Positions 25,659 through 33,145 of a stretch of DNA of 64,000 bases are shown piece after piece. Source of the stretch: Roseicella frigidaeris (GTDB lineage: Bacteria; Pseudomonadota; Alphaproteobacteria; Acetobacterales; Acetobacteraceae); the NCBI RefSeq assembly GCF_003258945.1, contig NZ_QLIX01000019.1:35517-99516 (forward strand), in the 5' to 3' direction. Below the pieces are notes generated by a model. That model worked only from the letters and a program-made list of their open reading frames with translations, had not been told where the DNA came from and searched no databases. Each line of letters opens with the position of its first letter. Within the stretch, counting starts at the first letter, position 1. A program made the translations under genes and the position numbers.

Positions 25659-25928
25659 ATGACCATCACCCCGACGATCTTCGCCGACGGCATCCTGGAT
25701 GCCAATGTCAGCTACGGCGTGGCGCGCCTGACGCTGGCCCAGACGGGGCCGGAGGGCAAGCCGCTGGCGGCCGGCCAGCTCGTCGTGCCGCTCATCCAGC
25801 TTCCCGGCATCGTCAACGGCCTGACCGGCCTGCTGAAGCAGGTCGAGACCAAGATCCGCGAGCAGCAGGCGCAGCAGCAGGCCGGCACCCCGGCCGAGCC
25901 GACCAGCAGCGCCTTCCGCTTCGGCTGA
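25659..25928 (+). CDS. 89-residue protein at the end of the secretion operon, function unknown
   Basis: I do not recognise this protein. It starts at the ATG at 25659 after a CCGGAGAA ribosome site. It has a short beta-rich N-terminal half (SYGVARLTLAQTGPEGKPLAAGQLVVPL) and a helical C-terminal half (LPGIVNGLTGLLKQVETKIREQQAQQQ), with a flexible tail ending in FRFG. It has no signal peptide or membrane segment, so it is presumably cytoplasmic. The beta-then-helix layout is loosely like small DUF3467-type proteins, but I would not rely on that. It lies 74 bp after the adaptor gene and before the operon terminator, so it is a likely fourth member of the secretion operon. Confidence 0.7.
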   Translation: MTITPTIFADGILDANVSYGVARLTLAQTGPEGKPLAAGQLVVPLIQLPGIVNGLTGLLKQVETKIREQQAQQQAGTPAEPTSSAFRFG

Positions 25929-25960
25929 CACGACCGGCAGGCCGACTGGCCCGCTGCCGA

Positions 25961-25996
25961 CGGCCCCGATGCGACACCGCATCGGGGCCGTTTTCC
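25961..25996 (+). terminator. Intrinsic terminator of the type I secretion operon
   Basis: This is a perfect 14-bp stem: ACGGCCCCGATGCG at 25961-25974 pairs with 25979-25992. The loop is a 4-nt ACAC, followed directly by a TTTT tract and CC on the plus strand. It begins 32 bp after the stop of the 89-residue gene, so it ends the secretion operon. On the minus strand no T-run follows the stem, so it should not act as an efficient terminator for the convergent galE gene, which ends 14 bp away. Confidence 0.9.
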
Positions 25997-26005
25997 GTTC
26001 CGGCC

Positions 26006-27004
26006 TCAGCCGCGGTCGTCGTAGCCCCTGGGATGCGCCGAGTGCCAGTTCCAGGCGGTGCGGACGATGTCGTCGAGCGCGCCGAAGCGCGGCGTCCAGC
26101 CCGTCTCCTGCCGCAGCCGGGCGGAGGAGGCGACCAGCACCGCCGGGTCGCCGGCCCGGCGCGGCCCGAGGGAATGCGGCACCTTGCGGCCGCCGATCCG
26201 CTCCACCGCCTCGATCACCTGCCGCACGGAATAGCCGGTGCCGTTGCCGATGTTGTAGCGGCAGCTCGCCTCGCGCAGCCGCTCCAGCACCCGGATATGC
26301 GCGTCGGCGAGGTCGAGGACATGCACGTAGTCGCGGATGCAGGTGCCGTCCGGCGTCGGGTAGTCGGTGCCGAAGACGGTCAGCGGCGGCCGGGTGCCGA
26401 GCGCGGCGCCGATGGCGAGCGGCACCAGATGCGATTCCGGCTCGTGGTCCTCGCCGATGCGCCCCTCCGGGTCCGCCCCGGCGGCATTGAAGTAGCGAAG
26501 GCAGGCGGAGCGCAGCCCATGCACCTGGTCGGCCCAGGCGAGCGCCTTCTCGACCATGAGCTTGCTCTCGCCATAGGCATTGGTCGGGGCGAGCTCCGCC
26601 TCCTCGGGGATGGGCACCTGCCGCGGGTTGCCGAAGAGCGCGGCGGTCGAGGAGAGGACGAAGCGCAGGCAGCCGGCCTTCACCGCCGCATCGGCCACGG
26701 CGAGGCTGTTCGAGAGGTTCTCGCTGCAATAGCGGAGCGGGTCGCGCATGCTCTCGCCCACCAGGGAGAGCGCGGCGAAGTGGAAGACGGCGTCGAATTT
26801 CCAGGCGGCGAACACCTCGGCCAGCCGGCGGCGGTCGGCGATGTTCGCCTCGACCAGCTCGACGCCCTGCGGAACCGCGCCGCGATGCCCCTGCCGGAGA
26901 TCGTCGATGACGACCACCTCCGCCCCGCGCTGCACCAAGGTGAGCACCAGATGGCTGCCGACATAGCCGGCGCCGCCGGTGACCAGGAATCGCTGTCCCT
27001 GCAT
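26006..27004 (-). CDS. galE: UDP-glucose 4-epimerase
   Basis: This enzyme interconverts UDP-glucose and UDP-galactose, supplying UDP-galactose for surface glycans. It has 332 residues and is an extended short-chain dehydrogenase. The NAD motif GGAGYVGSH is near residue 10, the catalytic Ser-Ser-Thr region is SSTAALFGNP, and the catalytic YGESK follows NA. The C-terminal NIGNGTGYSVRQVIEAV and HSLGPRRAGDPAVLVA blocks are typical of GalE. The ATG at 27004 was preferred because it starts directly before the Rossmann strand. It lies 10 bp after the Wzz/kinase gene and is probably co-transcribed with it, which ties the epimerase to exopolysaccharide precursor supply. Confidence 0.93.
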   Translation of the reverse strand: MQGQRFLVTGGAGYVGSHLVLTLVQRGAEVVVIDDLRQGHRGAVPQGVELVEANIADRRRLAEVFAAWKFDAVFHFAALSLVGESMRDPLRYCSENLSNSLAVADAAVKAGCLRFVLSSTAALFGNPRQVPIPEEAELAPTNAYGESKLMVEKALAWADQVHGLRSACLRYFNAAGADPEGRIGEDHEPESHLVPLAIGAALGTRPPLTVFGTDYPTPDGTCIRDYVHVLDLADAHIRVLERLREASCRYNIGNGTGYSVRQVIEAVERIGGRKVPHSLGPRRAGDPAVLVASSARLRQETGWTPRFGALDDIVRTAWNWHSAHPRGYDDRG

Positions 27005-27014
27005 GCGCAATCCC

Positions 27015-29288
27015 CTATTCCCTGAAATAGCCGCTGTAGCGGGGGTGGTGCAATTCCGCGTCGGCCGATCCCGATCGGCCATGTGCCCTGGCGTCCACCT
27101 GGGTCAGCGTCGCGCCGATGATCCGGGCATGCGCCTCCTCGAGCAGATCGAGCGAGCGGCTGACGACCGATCGTGGAGTGTCCCGCCACCGGATGCAAAT
27201 CAAGGTTGCATCAGCAAGGCGCGCGACAACGCGAGCATCGGCCATCGCCAGGACGGGCGGCGCATCCAGCACGACGAGGTCGTAGTCGCGCCGGATGCGG
27301 TCGAGCATGCCGACCATGGCCTCGGACATGAAGAGGCCGAGGGAGTGGATCTCCGCCGCCCCGGCGGGGATGTAGTCGAGGCTCGAGAGGTGGTCGCGGC
27401 GGATGATGCGCTCCAGCACCGCCTGGCCCAGCAGCAGGTCGGTCACCCCGGGCGCCCCCTCGCAGCGGAAGACCCGGCCGAGGGAAGGCTGGCGCACGTC
27501 GCAATCGACCAGCAGCACCCGCTCGCCATTCATCGCCGCGGAGCGGGCCAGGGCGACGGCCGTGGTGGTCTTGCCCTCGGCGGGCCGCGCCGCCGTCACC
27601 ACCACCACCCGCGGCGGCTCGGCGCCCAGCCAGAGCGCGGCGCGCAGCGTCCGCATGCTCTCGGCGAAGGGGCTGAGCGGCTTGCGGACCACGTAGTCCT
27701 CGACGAGCTGCCGGCCGAGCAGGTGCCGCCGCAGCATCGGCACCAGGGCGAGGCAGGGCAGGCCGAGGCCGGCGCGGACATCCTCGCCGGAATGCAGCGT
27801 GCCGTCGGTCGTCTCGAGCAGCCAGATGAGCAGCAGGCCGCAGCCGATGCCGAGCGCCGCCGCGCCGAGGGCGAGCAGCGGGGTGCGGGGCGAGCTCGGC
27901 GCGCCGGGCAATGCGGCCGGCGAGAGCAGCCGGGCATCCGGCCGCTCGATCGCCACCTCCGACAGCGTCTTCTGCGCCCGCTCGGTGACCGCCCGCAGCA
28001 GGCTCCGGCTGGCCTCGGCCTCGCGCTCCAGCGCCGCCAGCCGGATCTCGGCGGCGGGGCCCTGCCCGGCCCGCTCGGGCGGCCGCAGCAGGTCCTCGAG
28101 GCCGCGGATGCGCGCGCGCAGGGCCCGCGCCTCCGTCTCCAGCGCCTCGGCCGCGCGGCTCGTCTCGGCGCCGACGGCGCGGTCGAGCTCCTGCAGCCGG
28201 GACCGCGCGGCGCGCAGGTCGGGATGACCGGCGCCGAGCGCCTCGGCCAGGCGGTCGAGCTCCTGCTGCGCCTGGTCGCGCTGTGCCCGCTGCTGCGCGA
28301 GGGCGGGCGGCGGGGGCGCCGCCGGCTCGCCGCCGCGCAGCGCCGCCAGACGCGCCTCGACCTGGCCGAGGGCGGCGCGGGCCTCGGCCAGCTCGGCGGT
28401 GGCGCGGCCCAGTTGATCGGCGGTGGGCGCGGGCGCGCCGCGGCCGCCGAGGGCGGCCCGCAGCTCGGCGATGCGTGCCTCGGTGCGGGCGAGCTCCTGC
28501 CGGAGCTGGTTGGCGCGGCCATCGAGCCATTCGCTGGCCTGCCGCAGCGCAGCGAATTTCAGCTCGCGCTGGTCGCCGACATAGAGCTCGGCCGCGAGGT
28601 TCGCGCCCTCCATGGCGAGGCGCGGATCCTCGGCGGTGAAGCCGAGGGCCAGCACGCGAGAGCGCGGCACCGGGCTCGCCTGCAGCCGGTCGCGCACCGC
28701 CTCCGCGGCGGCGAGCTCGGCCCGCTCCTCGGGCGGCCGGGGCGCCGGCGCGGCGACCCCGAGCCACGACGCCAGTCCTGGCGCGATCGCGGCCAGGGGC
28801 GCGGCCAAGGGCCGGGCCAAGGCGGCGCCCCAGCCCGGCCGCGCCGTGCCGCCCAGCCACCAGGCGAATTCCGGGCTGTGCGTCAGGTCGAGCTGGCGGA
28901 CGATTCGCCGCGCGACGGAGAGGCTGCGGACCACCTCGGCCTGGCTCGCCACCAGGGCCTCGGTCGTCGCCTCGTCCTGCGGGAGGCCGGCGCGGCTGCC
29001 ATCCGGCCCCTCCGCCGCCTCGACCAGCACCGTCGCCGTCGCGGTGTAGCGCGGGGTCATCAGCGAGGCCGCGAGGATGGCGAGGCAGGGGAAGACGAGG
29101 GCGCAGGCGAGCAGCACCCAGCGGCGCCGGCGGATGGCGGTGAGCGCCGCGGCGAGGCCCGAGCCCTCGGGTTCGATGGGGGCGGCGATGGGCGCCGCGG
29201 TGCGGAGGGCCGGCCGATTCTCCTGAGGCGGCCGCGACTCAACCGGTCTTTCGAACATCGGCGACGCGGTTTCCCTCGGCGCGGTCAT
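27015..29288 (-). CDS. Polysaccharide co-polymerase fused to a bacterial tyrosine kinase (Wzz/CpsD type)
   Basis: This is a 757-residue inner-membrane protein that controls chain length and export of a capsular or exopolysaccharide. The Wzz domain has a first membrane helix (RRWVLLACALVFPCLAILAASL) and a long coiled-coil periplasmic region. A second helix (LLALGAAALGIGCGLLLIWLLE) leads to a cytoplasmic kinase with Walker A ARPAEGKTTTA, Walker A' VLLVDCDVRQP and Walker B DLVVLDAPPV. The C-terminus has only two nearby tyrosines (PRYSGYFRE), fewer than the usual phosphorylated cluster. The start is uncertain. The ATG at 29288 has almost no leader if the promoter proposed at 29306-29332 is right, and an ATG at 29258 is the alternative. 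The kinase faces away from the Wza-type gene. Confidence 0.88.
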   Translation of the reverse strand: MTAPRETASPMFERPVESRPPQENRPALRTAAPIAAPIEPEGSGLAAALTAIRRRRWVLLACALVFPCLAILAASLMTPRYTATATVLVEAAEGPDGSRAGLPQDEATTEALVASQAEVVRSLSVARRIVRQLDLTHSPEFAWWLGGTARPGWGAALARPLAAPLAAIAPGLASWLGVAAPAPRPPEERAELAAAEAVRDRLQASPVPRSRVLALGFTAEDPRLAMEGANLAAELYVGDQRELKFAALRQASEWLDGRANQLRQELARTEARIAELRAALGGRGAPAPTADQLGRATAELAEARAALGQVEARLAALRGGEPAAPPPPALAQQRAQRDQAQQELDRLAEALGAGHPDLRAARSRLQELDRAVGAETSRAAEALETEARALRARIRGLEDLLRPPERAGQGPAAEIRLAALEREAEASRSLLRAVTERAQKTLSEVAIERPDARLLSPAALPGAPSSPRTPLLALGAAALGIGCGLLLIWLLETTDGTLHSGEDVRAGLGLPCLALVPMLRRHLLGRQLVEDYVVRKPLSPFAESMRTLRAALWLGAEPPRVVVVTAARPAEGKTTTAVALARSAAMNGERVLLVDCDVRQPSLGRVFRCEGAPGVTDLLLGQAVLERIIRRDHLSSLDYIPAGAAEIHSLGLFMSEAMVGMLDRIRRDYDLVVLDAPPVLAMADARVVARLADATLICIRWRDTPRSVVSRSLDLLEEAHARIIGATLTQVDARAHGRSGSADAELHHPRYSGYFRE

Positions 29289-29305
29289 AATGCAGGTGTG
29301 AGGCA

Positions 29306-29332
29306 ATAATCGGCGCCTGCTTGCCTGGTCAA
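29306..29332 (-). promoter_or_regulatory. Candidate promoter of the Wzz/tyrosine-kinase and galE genes
   Basis: On the minus strand TTGACC (29332-29327) is followed after 15 bp by GATTAT (29311-29306). This resembles a sigma-70 type -35/-10 pair with somewhat short spacing. The expected start of transcription is about 29299, which leaves a leader of only about 11 bases for the ATG at 29288, or about 41 bases for the ATG at 29258. It is a prediction from sequence only. Confidence 0.35.
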
Positions 29333-29522
29333 TCAACGGCGCGGCGAACTTCCCGATGCGCAGCAAACAACGGCGTGATAAACCACCTGCGCAAGGAAAC
29401 GCGAATGTGCTCCCGGCTGGCGCTCTGGCAGAGAGAAGGCGTGGGAGATCGCGTGACCGGGCTGCAATTTTCGCAGCCGCCACCTGACACGCGATCAGCG
29501 ATGAGTGGGAAGGGAAGCCCGA

Positions 29523-30086
29523 ATGATTGCACGCCGCCTGTTGTGGACGCTCCCGGTACTGGCTGTTGCCGCCTGCGGCGGGCCGGGCTCGAGCCTTCCT
29601 CCCCTGCCGGACACCGCCACCTCCGCCTATCGCCTGGGCCCCGAGGACCAGCTGCGCGTGACCGTCTTCAACGACCCGCGGCTGACCGGCGATTTCCGCG
29701 TCTCCGATGCCGGCACCATCGCCCTGCCGCTGGTCGGCTCGGTGCAGGCGGCCGGCCGGACGACGACCGAGGTCGAGCGCGCCATCGAGCATGAGATGCG
29801 GCAGAAGGGGCTGTTCCGCGATCCCAGCGTCTCGGTGCAGGTGCTCACCTATCGCCCGATCTTCGTGCTCGGCATGGCGGAGAAGCCGGGCCAGTTCCCC
29901 TACCAGCCGGGCATGACGGCGCTGACCGCGGTGGCGATCGCCGGCGGCTTCAACTACCGCGCCATCCGCGACTACGTCTCGATCACCCGCGTCGGCCCGG
30001 ATGGCCGGCCGGTGGAATACCGCGCGCCGCGCGAGGCGCTGGTGCAGCCGGGCGACGTCGTCACGGTCTTCGAGCGGCGCTTCTGA
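29523..30086 (+). CDS. Polysaccharide export lipoprotein, Wza/BexD family
   Basis: This is an outer-membrane export lipoprotein of 187 residues. The signal peptide ends in the lipobox VAAC with Cys18. The polysaccharide-export (Poly_export) domain starts at YRLGPEDQLRVTVFNDPRLTGDFRVSDAGTIALP. A SLBB-like domain follows (FVLGMAEKPGQFPYQPGMTALTAVAIAGGF). It is much shorter than E. coli Wza and lacks the C-terminal transmembrane helix region, as is common in alphaproteobacterial versions, so a separate barrel such as the one at 20327 may complete the channel. The ATG at 29523 follows AGGGAAG. It overlaps the next gene by 4 bp. Confidence 0.9.
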   Translation: MIARRLLWTLPVLAVAACGGPGSSLPPLPDTATSAYRLGPEDQLRVTVFNDPRLTGDFRVSDAGTIALPLVGSVQAAGRTTTEVERAIEHEMRQKGLFRDPSVSVQVLTYRPIFVLGMAEKPGQFPYQPGMTALTAVAIAGGFNYRAIRDYVSITRVGPDGRPVEYRAPREALVQPGDVVTVFERRF

Positions 30087-30925
30087 TCCGCGCCGCGGCC
30101 CTGCTGCTCCTGCTCGCCCTCCCCGGGGGGCGGGCGGCGGCGGAGGGCCTGCCGGCGGTCCCGGCGGCCTGGGCGGCGGTGCCCGGGCCAGCCCCGGGGC
30201 CGCCGCGGATCCATGGCCAGACCGGGCTCGGCTGCATCGCCGGCGCCGTGCCGCTGCCGGAGACGGGGCCGGGCTGGCAGGCCGTCCGCCTCTCGCGCAA
30301 CCGCGTCTGGGGCCATCCGGCCCTGGTGGCCGCGCTGCGCAACCTCGCCGGCGCGGCCGGGGCCCAGGGCCTGCCGACGCTCTGGATCGGCGATCTCGGC
30401 CAGCCGCGCGGCGGCCCCCTGCCCTATGGCCATGCCAGCCACCAGGTCGGGCTGGATGCCGATATCTGGCTCGATCTCTCGCCGAAGCCCGCGCTGTCCG
30501 CCGCGGCGCGGGAGACGGTCGCGGTGCCCTCCCTCGTCCTGCCCGATGGTAGCGATGTCGATCCCGCGCGCTGGACGCCGCAGCATGCGCGGCTGATCCG
30601 CCTGGCGGCGACGCTGCCCGGCCTGGACCGGATCTTCGTCAACCCGGCGATCAAGCGCGCCCTGTGCCGAAGCGAGGCCGGCGCCGACTGGCTGCGCCGG
30701 GTGCGGCCCTGGCGCGGCCATGACAGCCACATGCATCTGCGCCTGCGCTGCCCCGCCGGCCAGGCGGCGTGCCGCGACCAGCCGCCGGTGCCGGCTGGGG
30801 ATGGCTGCGACGCCTCGCTCGACTGGTGGTGGAGCGAGGAGGCGCGGCAGCCGCCGCCACGGCCGGCCCCCGGGCCGCCGCCGCGCCTGCCGGAGGCCTG
30901 CCGCGCGGTGCTGCAGGCGCCCTGA
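30083..30925 (+). CDS. mepA: Penicillin-insensitive murein endopeptidase, MepA family, with a probable CTG start
   Basis: This is a periplasmic zinc peptidase of the LAS/M74 family that cuts D-Ala-meso-DAP cross-links in peptidoglycan. The metal motif is GHASHQVGLDADIWL, and the second site is RGHDSHMHLRLRC. The first ATG or GTG in frame (GTG at 30179) would delete the secretion signal. Reading from CTG at 30083 gives a good signal peptide (IRAAALLLLLALPGGRAAA) and a total of 280 residues, close to the size of E. coli MepA. The CTG overlaps the TGA stop of the export lipoprotein as CTGA, exactly like an ATGA junction. The tail is proline-rich. Confidence 0.82.
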   Translation: MIRAAALLLLLALPGGRAAAEGLPAVPAAWAAVPGPAPGPPRIHGQTGLGCIAGAVPLPETGPGWQAVRLSRNRVWGHPALVAALRNLAGAAGAQGLPTLWIGDLGQPRGGPLPYGHASHQVGLDADIWLDLSPKPALSAAARETVAVPSLVLPDGSDVDPARWTPQHARLIRLAATLPGLDRIFVNPAIKRALCRSEAGADWLRRVRPWRGHDSHMHLRLRCPAGQAACRDQPPVPAGDGCDASLDWWWSEEARQPPPRPAPGPPPRLPEACRAVLQAP

Positions 30926-30931
30926 CGATTC

Positions 30932-32179
30932 TCAGCCCTTGAGGAAGGGGCAGCCGCCCTCGGCGACGGGGCGGAAGGCCTGGTCAGCCGGCGTCGTCGC
31001 CACATGCTTCAGCAGATCCCAGGGGCCGCGGCTCTCGGCCGGCGCCTTGGCCTCGAAGAGATGGGTCGGGTGGAGCTTGCGCCCATCCGCCCGCACCAGC
31101 CCCGGGCCGAGCGCGTCGTCATCGGTCGGCAGCCGCTTCATCGCCTCCACCGCCTCGAGGCCGGAGGCCTTGGCGCGGGCGGGGCCGATCGCCTGCACCG
31201 CCTTCAGGTAGTGCAGGGCGCAGGAATAGGCCTGGGCCTGCACGCTGTTGATCTGCACGCCGTTCACCGTCTTGCCCTTGAGCCGCGCCGCCAGGGCCCG
31301 ACTGCGGTCGTCGAGGTCCCAGTAGTAGCTCTCGGTCAGGCTCAGGCCCTCGGCCGTCGGCAGGCCGAGGGTGCGGACATCGACGATGAAGCCGATCATC
31401 GCGGCGACCCGGATGCGGCGGCCGGCGAGGCCGAATTCCTGCCCCTGCTTGACGCAGTTGATCATGTCGACGCCAGCATTGCAGAGCGCGATGACATCCG
31501 GCTTCAGCGCGGCGGCGGTGACGAGGAAGGAGGAGAAGTCGGTGGTCTGCGGGAAGGGATAGACGCTGCTGCCGACCACCTCCCCGCCATTGGCGCGCAC
31601 CACCCGCGTCACCTCGCGCTGCACCGAATGGCCGAAGGCGTAGTCGGCGGTGATGCAGTACCAGCGCTTCGCCCCGGCCCGCGCCAGCGGCCCGCCGGTG
31701 CTCTGCGCATTCGCCCAGGCATCGGTGGTCCAGTGCACCATGTTCGGGCTGCAGCCGGGGCCGGTGAGGTCGGAGGAGGCGGCGCCGCTGTTCAGATGGA
31801 CCTTGTTCTTCTCCCGCGCGAGGTTGCTGACCGCGAGGGCGATGGCGCTGTTGTTGACCTCGAGGATGGCATCGACCCCCTGGTCGAACCATTGGCGGGC
31901 GATGTTGACCCCGACATCCGCCTTGTTCTGGTGGTCGGCCTGCAGCAGTTCGACCGCGAAGCCCGCCTGGCCGAAATCCTGGATCGCCTGGCGGGCGGCG
32001 ACGACGCAATTCGGCCCGCTGATGTCGCGATAGGGGCCGGACATGTCGGTCAGCACGCCGATGCGCAGCGGCGCGGCCTGGCCCTGGCCTTGGGTCTGAC
32101 CTTGGGCGCGCGCCCCCTGCCCCGCGGCCATGCCGGCCAGGGCCGCCCCGAGCGCGGCGCGCCGCGTCATCGCTGTCAT
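30932..32179 (-). CDS. ABC transporter substrate-binding protein, branched-chain amino acid/amide type (Peripla_BP_6)
   Basis: This is a 415-residue periplasmic binding protein. From the ATG at 32179 the signal is MTAMTRRAALGAALAGMAAGQGARAQ. A GGGGAGGCAC ribosome site 4 bp away supports that start. The mature domain starts LRIGVLTDMSGPYRDISGPNCVVAARQAIQDF, the usual opening of the LivK-like fold. Other family blocks are IARQWFDQGVDAILEVNNSAIALAV, YCITADYAFGHSVQREV and FPQTTDFSSFLVTA. No matching permease or ATPase genes are next to it. The flanking flavin oxidoreductase pair runs in the opposite direction. The ligand is unknown. Confidence 0.9.
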   Translation of the reverse strand: MTAMTRRAALGAALAGMAAGQGARAQGQTQGQGQAAPLRIGVLTDMSGPYRDISGPNCVVAARQAIQDFGQAGFAVELLQADHQNKADVGVNIARQWFDQGVDAILEVNNSAIALAVSNLAREKNKVHLNSGAASSDLTGPGCSPNMVHWTTDAWANAQSTGGPLARAGAKRWYCITADYAFGHSVQREVTRVVRANGGEVVGSSVYPFPQTTDFSSFLVTAAALKPDVIALCNAGVDMINCVKQGQEFGLAGRRIRVAAMIGFIVDVRTLGLPTAEGLSLTESYYWDLDDRSRALAARLKGKTVNGVQINSVQAQAYSCALHYLKAVQAIGPARAKASGLEAVEAMKRLPTDDDALGPGLVRADGRKLHPTHLFEAKAPAESRGPWDLLKHVATTPADQAFRPVAEGGCPFLKG

Positions 32180-32342
32180 GGATGTGCCTCCCCGCATGCC
32201 GCTTGTTGCGGCCGTGGCGGGCAGCCTAGCGCATCGCGCCCCGGCGCAAAGGCCGAAACCGGCCGGCGCCGTCCCGCGCGCCGCGTTGACACCTGGATCG
32301 TTAGCCTGCGACCTTTCCGGCAACGGGAAAGGGAAACGGCCC

Positions 32343-33131
32343 ATGGCAGACGCAATTGCCTGGCAGGAGAGCCTGTTGCCGATCGCGGGCGTCCAGCTTC
32401 GCCTGCGCCGGGCCGGCAAGGGGCCGCCGCTGCTGGTCCTGCACCGCGACACCGGGACGCTGGAGCAACTGCCGGCCTATGCGGAACTCGCCCGGCATTT
32501 CGAGCTGCTGCTGCCGGAGCACCCGGGCTACGGGCAGTCCGAGCGCCCGACCTGGATGCGCTCCGTGCGCGACCTCGCCGCGGTGCATCGCTGGCTGCTC
32601 GCCGAGCTCGGCCTGCCGAAGGCGGCGCTGCTCGGCCTCGGCTTCGGCGGCTGGGTCGCCGCCGAGATGGCGAGCATGGCGCCGCTCGACCCGGCGCAGC
32701 TCATCCTCGCCGGCCCGATGGGGATCAAGCCGCCCGAGGGCGCCATCCTCGACCAAGCGCTGGTCAGCCATATCGACTACGCCCGCGCCGGCTTCCACGA
32801 CCAGGCCGCCTTCGAGGCGCTCTACGGCGCCGATCCCAGCACCGACCAGCTCGTCGAGTGGGACATCTGCCGGGAGATGAACTACCGCATCGCCTGGAAG
32901 CCCTACATGCACAGCCTGACGCTGGCGCACCTGCTCGGCGGCGTGCGGGCGCCGACGCTGCTGCTCTGGGGCGCCGAGGACCGCGTGGTGCCGCCCGCCG
33001 CCGCGGCAGGCTGGCAGCGGGCGATGCCGCGGGCGCAGCGCGAGACCATCCCCGGCTGCGGCCACTGCATCGAGATGGAGAAGCCGGCGGAGCTGGTCCG
33101 CCTCGTCACCACCTTTGCCCAGCGCGGCTGA
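32343..33131 (+). CDS. Alpha/beta-hydrolase-fold protein lacking the usual nucleophile
   Basis: This is a 262-residue cytoplasmic alpha/beta-hydrolase-fold protein, probably read with the oxidoreductase gene 14 bp downstream. The fold is clear: PLLVLHRDTGT at strand 3, HPGYGQSERP, an acid in LLLWGAEDRVVPP and a histidine in PGCGHCIEMEKP. At the nucleophile elbow, where active enzymes read G-x-S-x-G, the sequence is GLGFGGW, so glycine replaces serine. The oxyanion-hole HG motif is also altered to LHRDTG. Ordinary esterase chemistry is therefore not expected. It may be a cofactor-free lyase or oxygenase relative, or a binding partner of the flavoprotein. The ATG at 32343 starts MADAIAW. Confidence 0.85.
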   Translation: MADAIAWQESLLPIAGVQLRLRRAGKGPPLLVLHRDTGTLEQLPAYAELARHFELLLPEHPGYGQSERPTWMRSVRDLAAVHRWLLAELGLPKAALLGLGFGGWVAAEMASMAPLDPAQLILAGPMGIKPPEGAILDQALVSHIDYARAGFHDQAAFEALYGADPSTDQLVEWDICREMNYRIAWKPYMHSLTLAHLLGGVRAPTLLLWGAEDRVVPPAAAAGWQRAMPRAQRETIPGCGHCIEMEKPAELVRLVTTFAQRG

Positions 33132-33145
33132 GCGGGAGACGCGCC

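Noticed and set aside
22409..25928. An RTX-type secreted protein as cargo of the type I system
   Set aside because: No frame in or near the operon encodes repeated GGxGxDxxx nonapeptides, and the two small proteins are far too short.
29289..29792. N-terminal extension of the Wzz-kinase frame to 925 residues
   Set aside because: It runs across the divergent export lipoprotein gene and lacks any recognisable domain. The membrane helix and Wzz domain begin after 29288.
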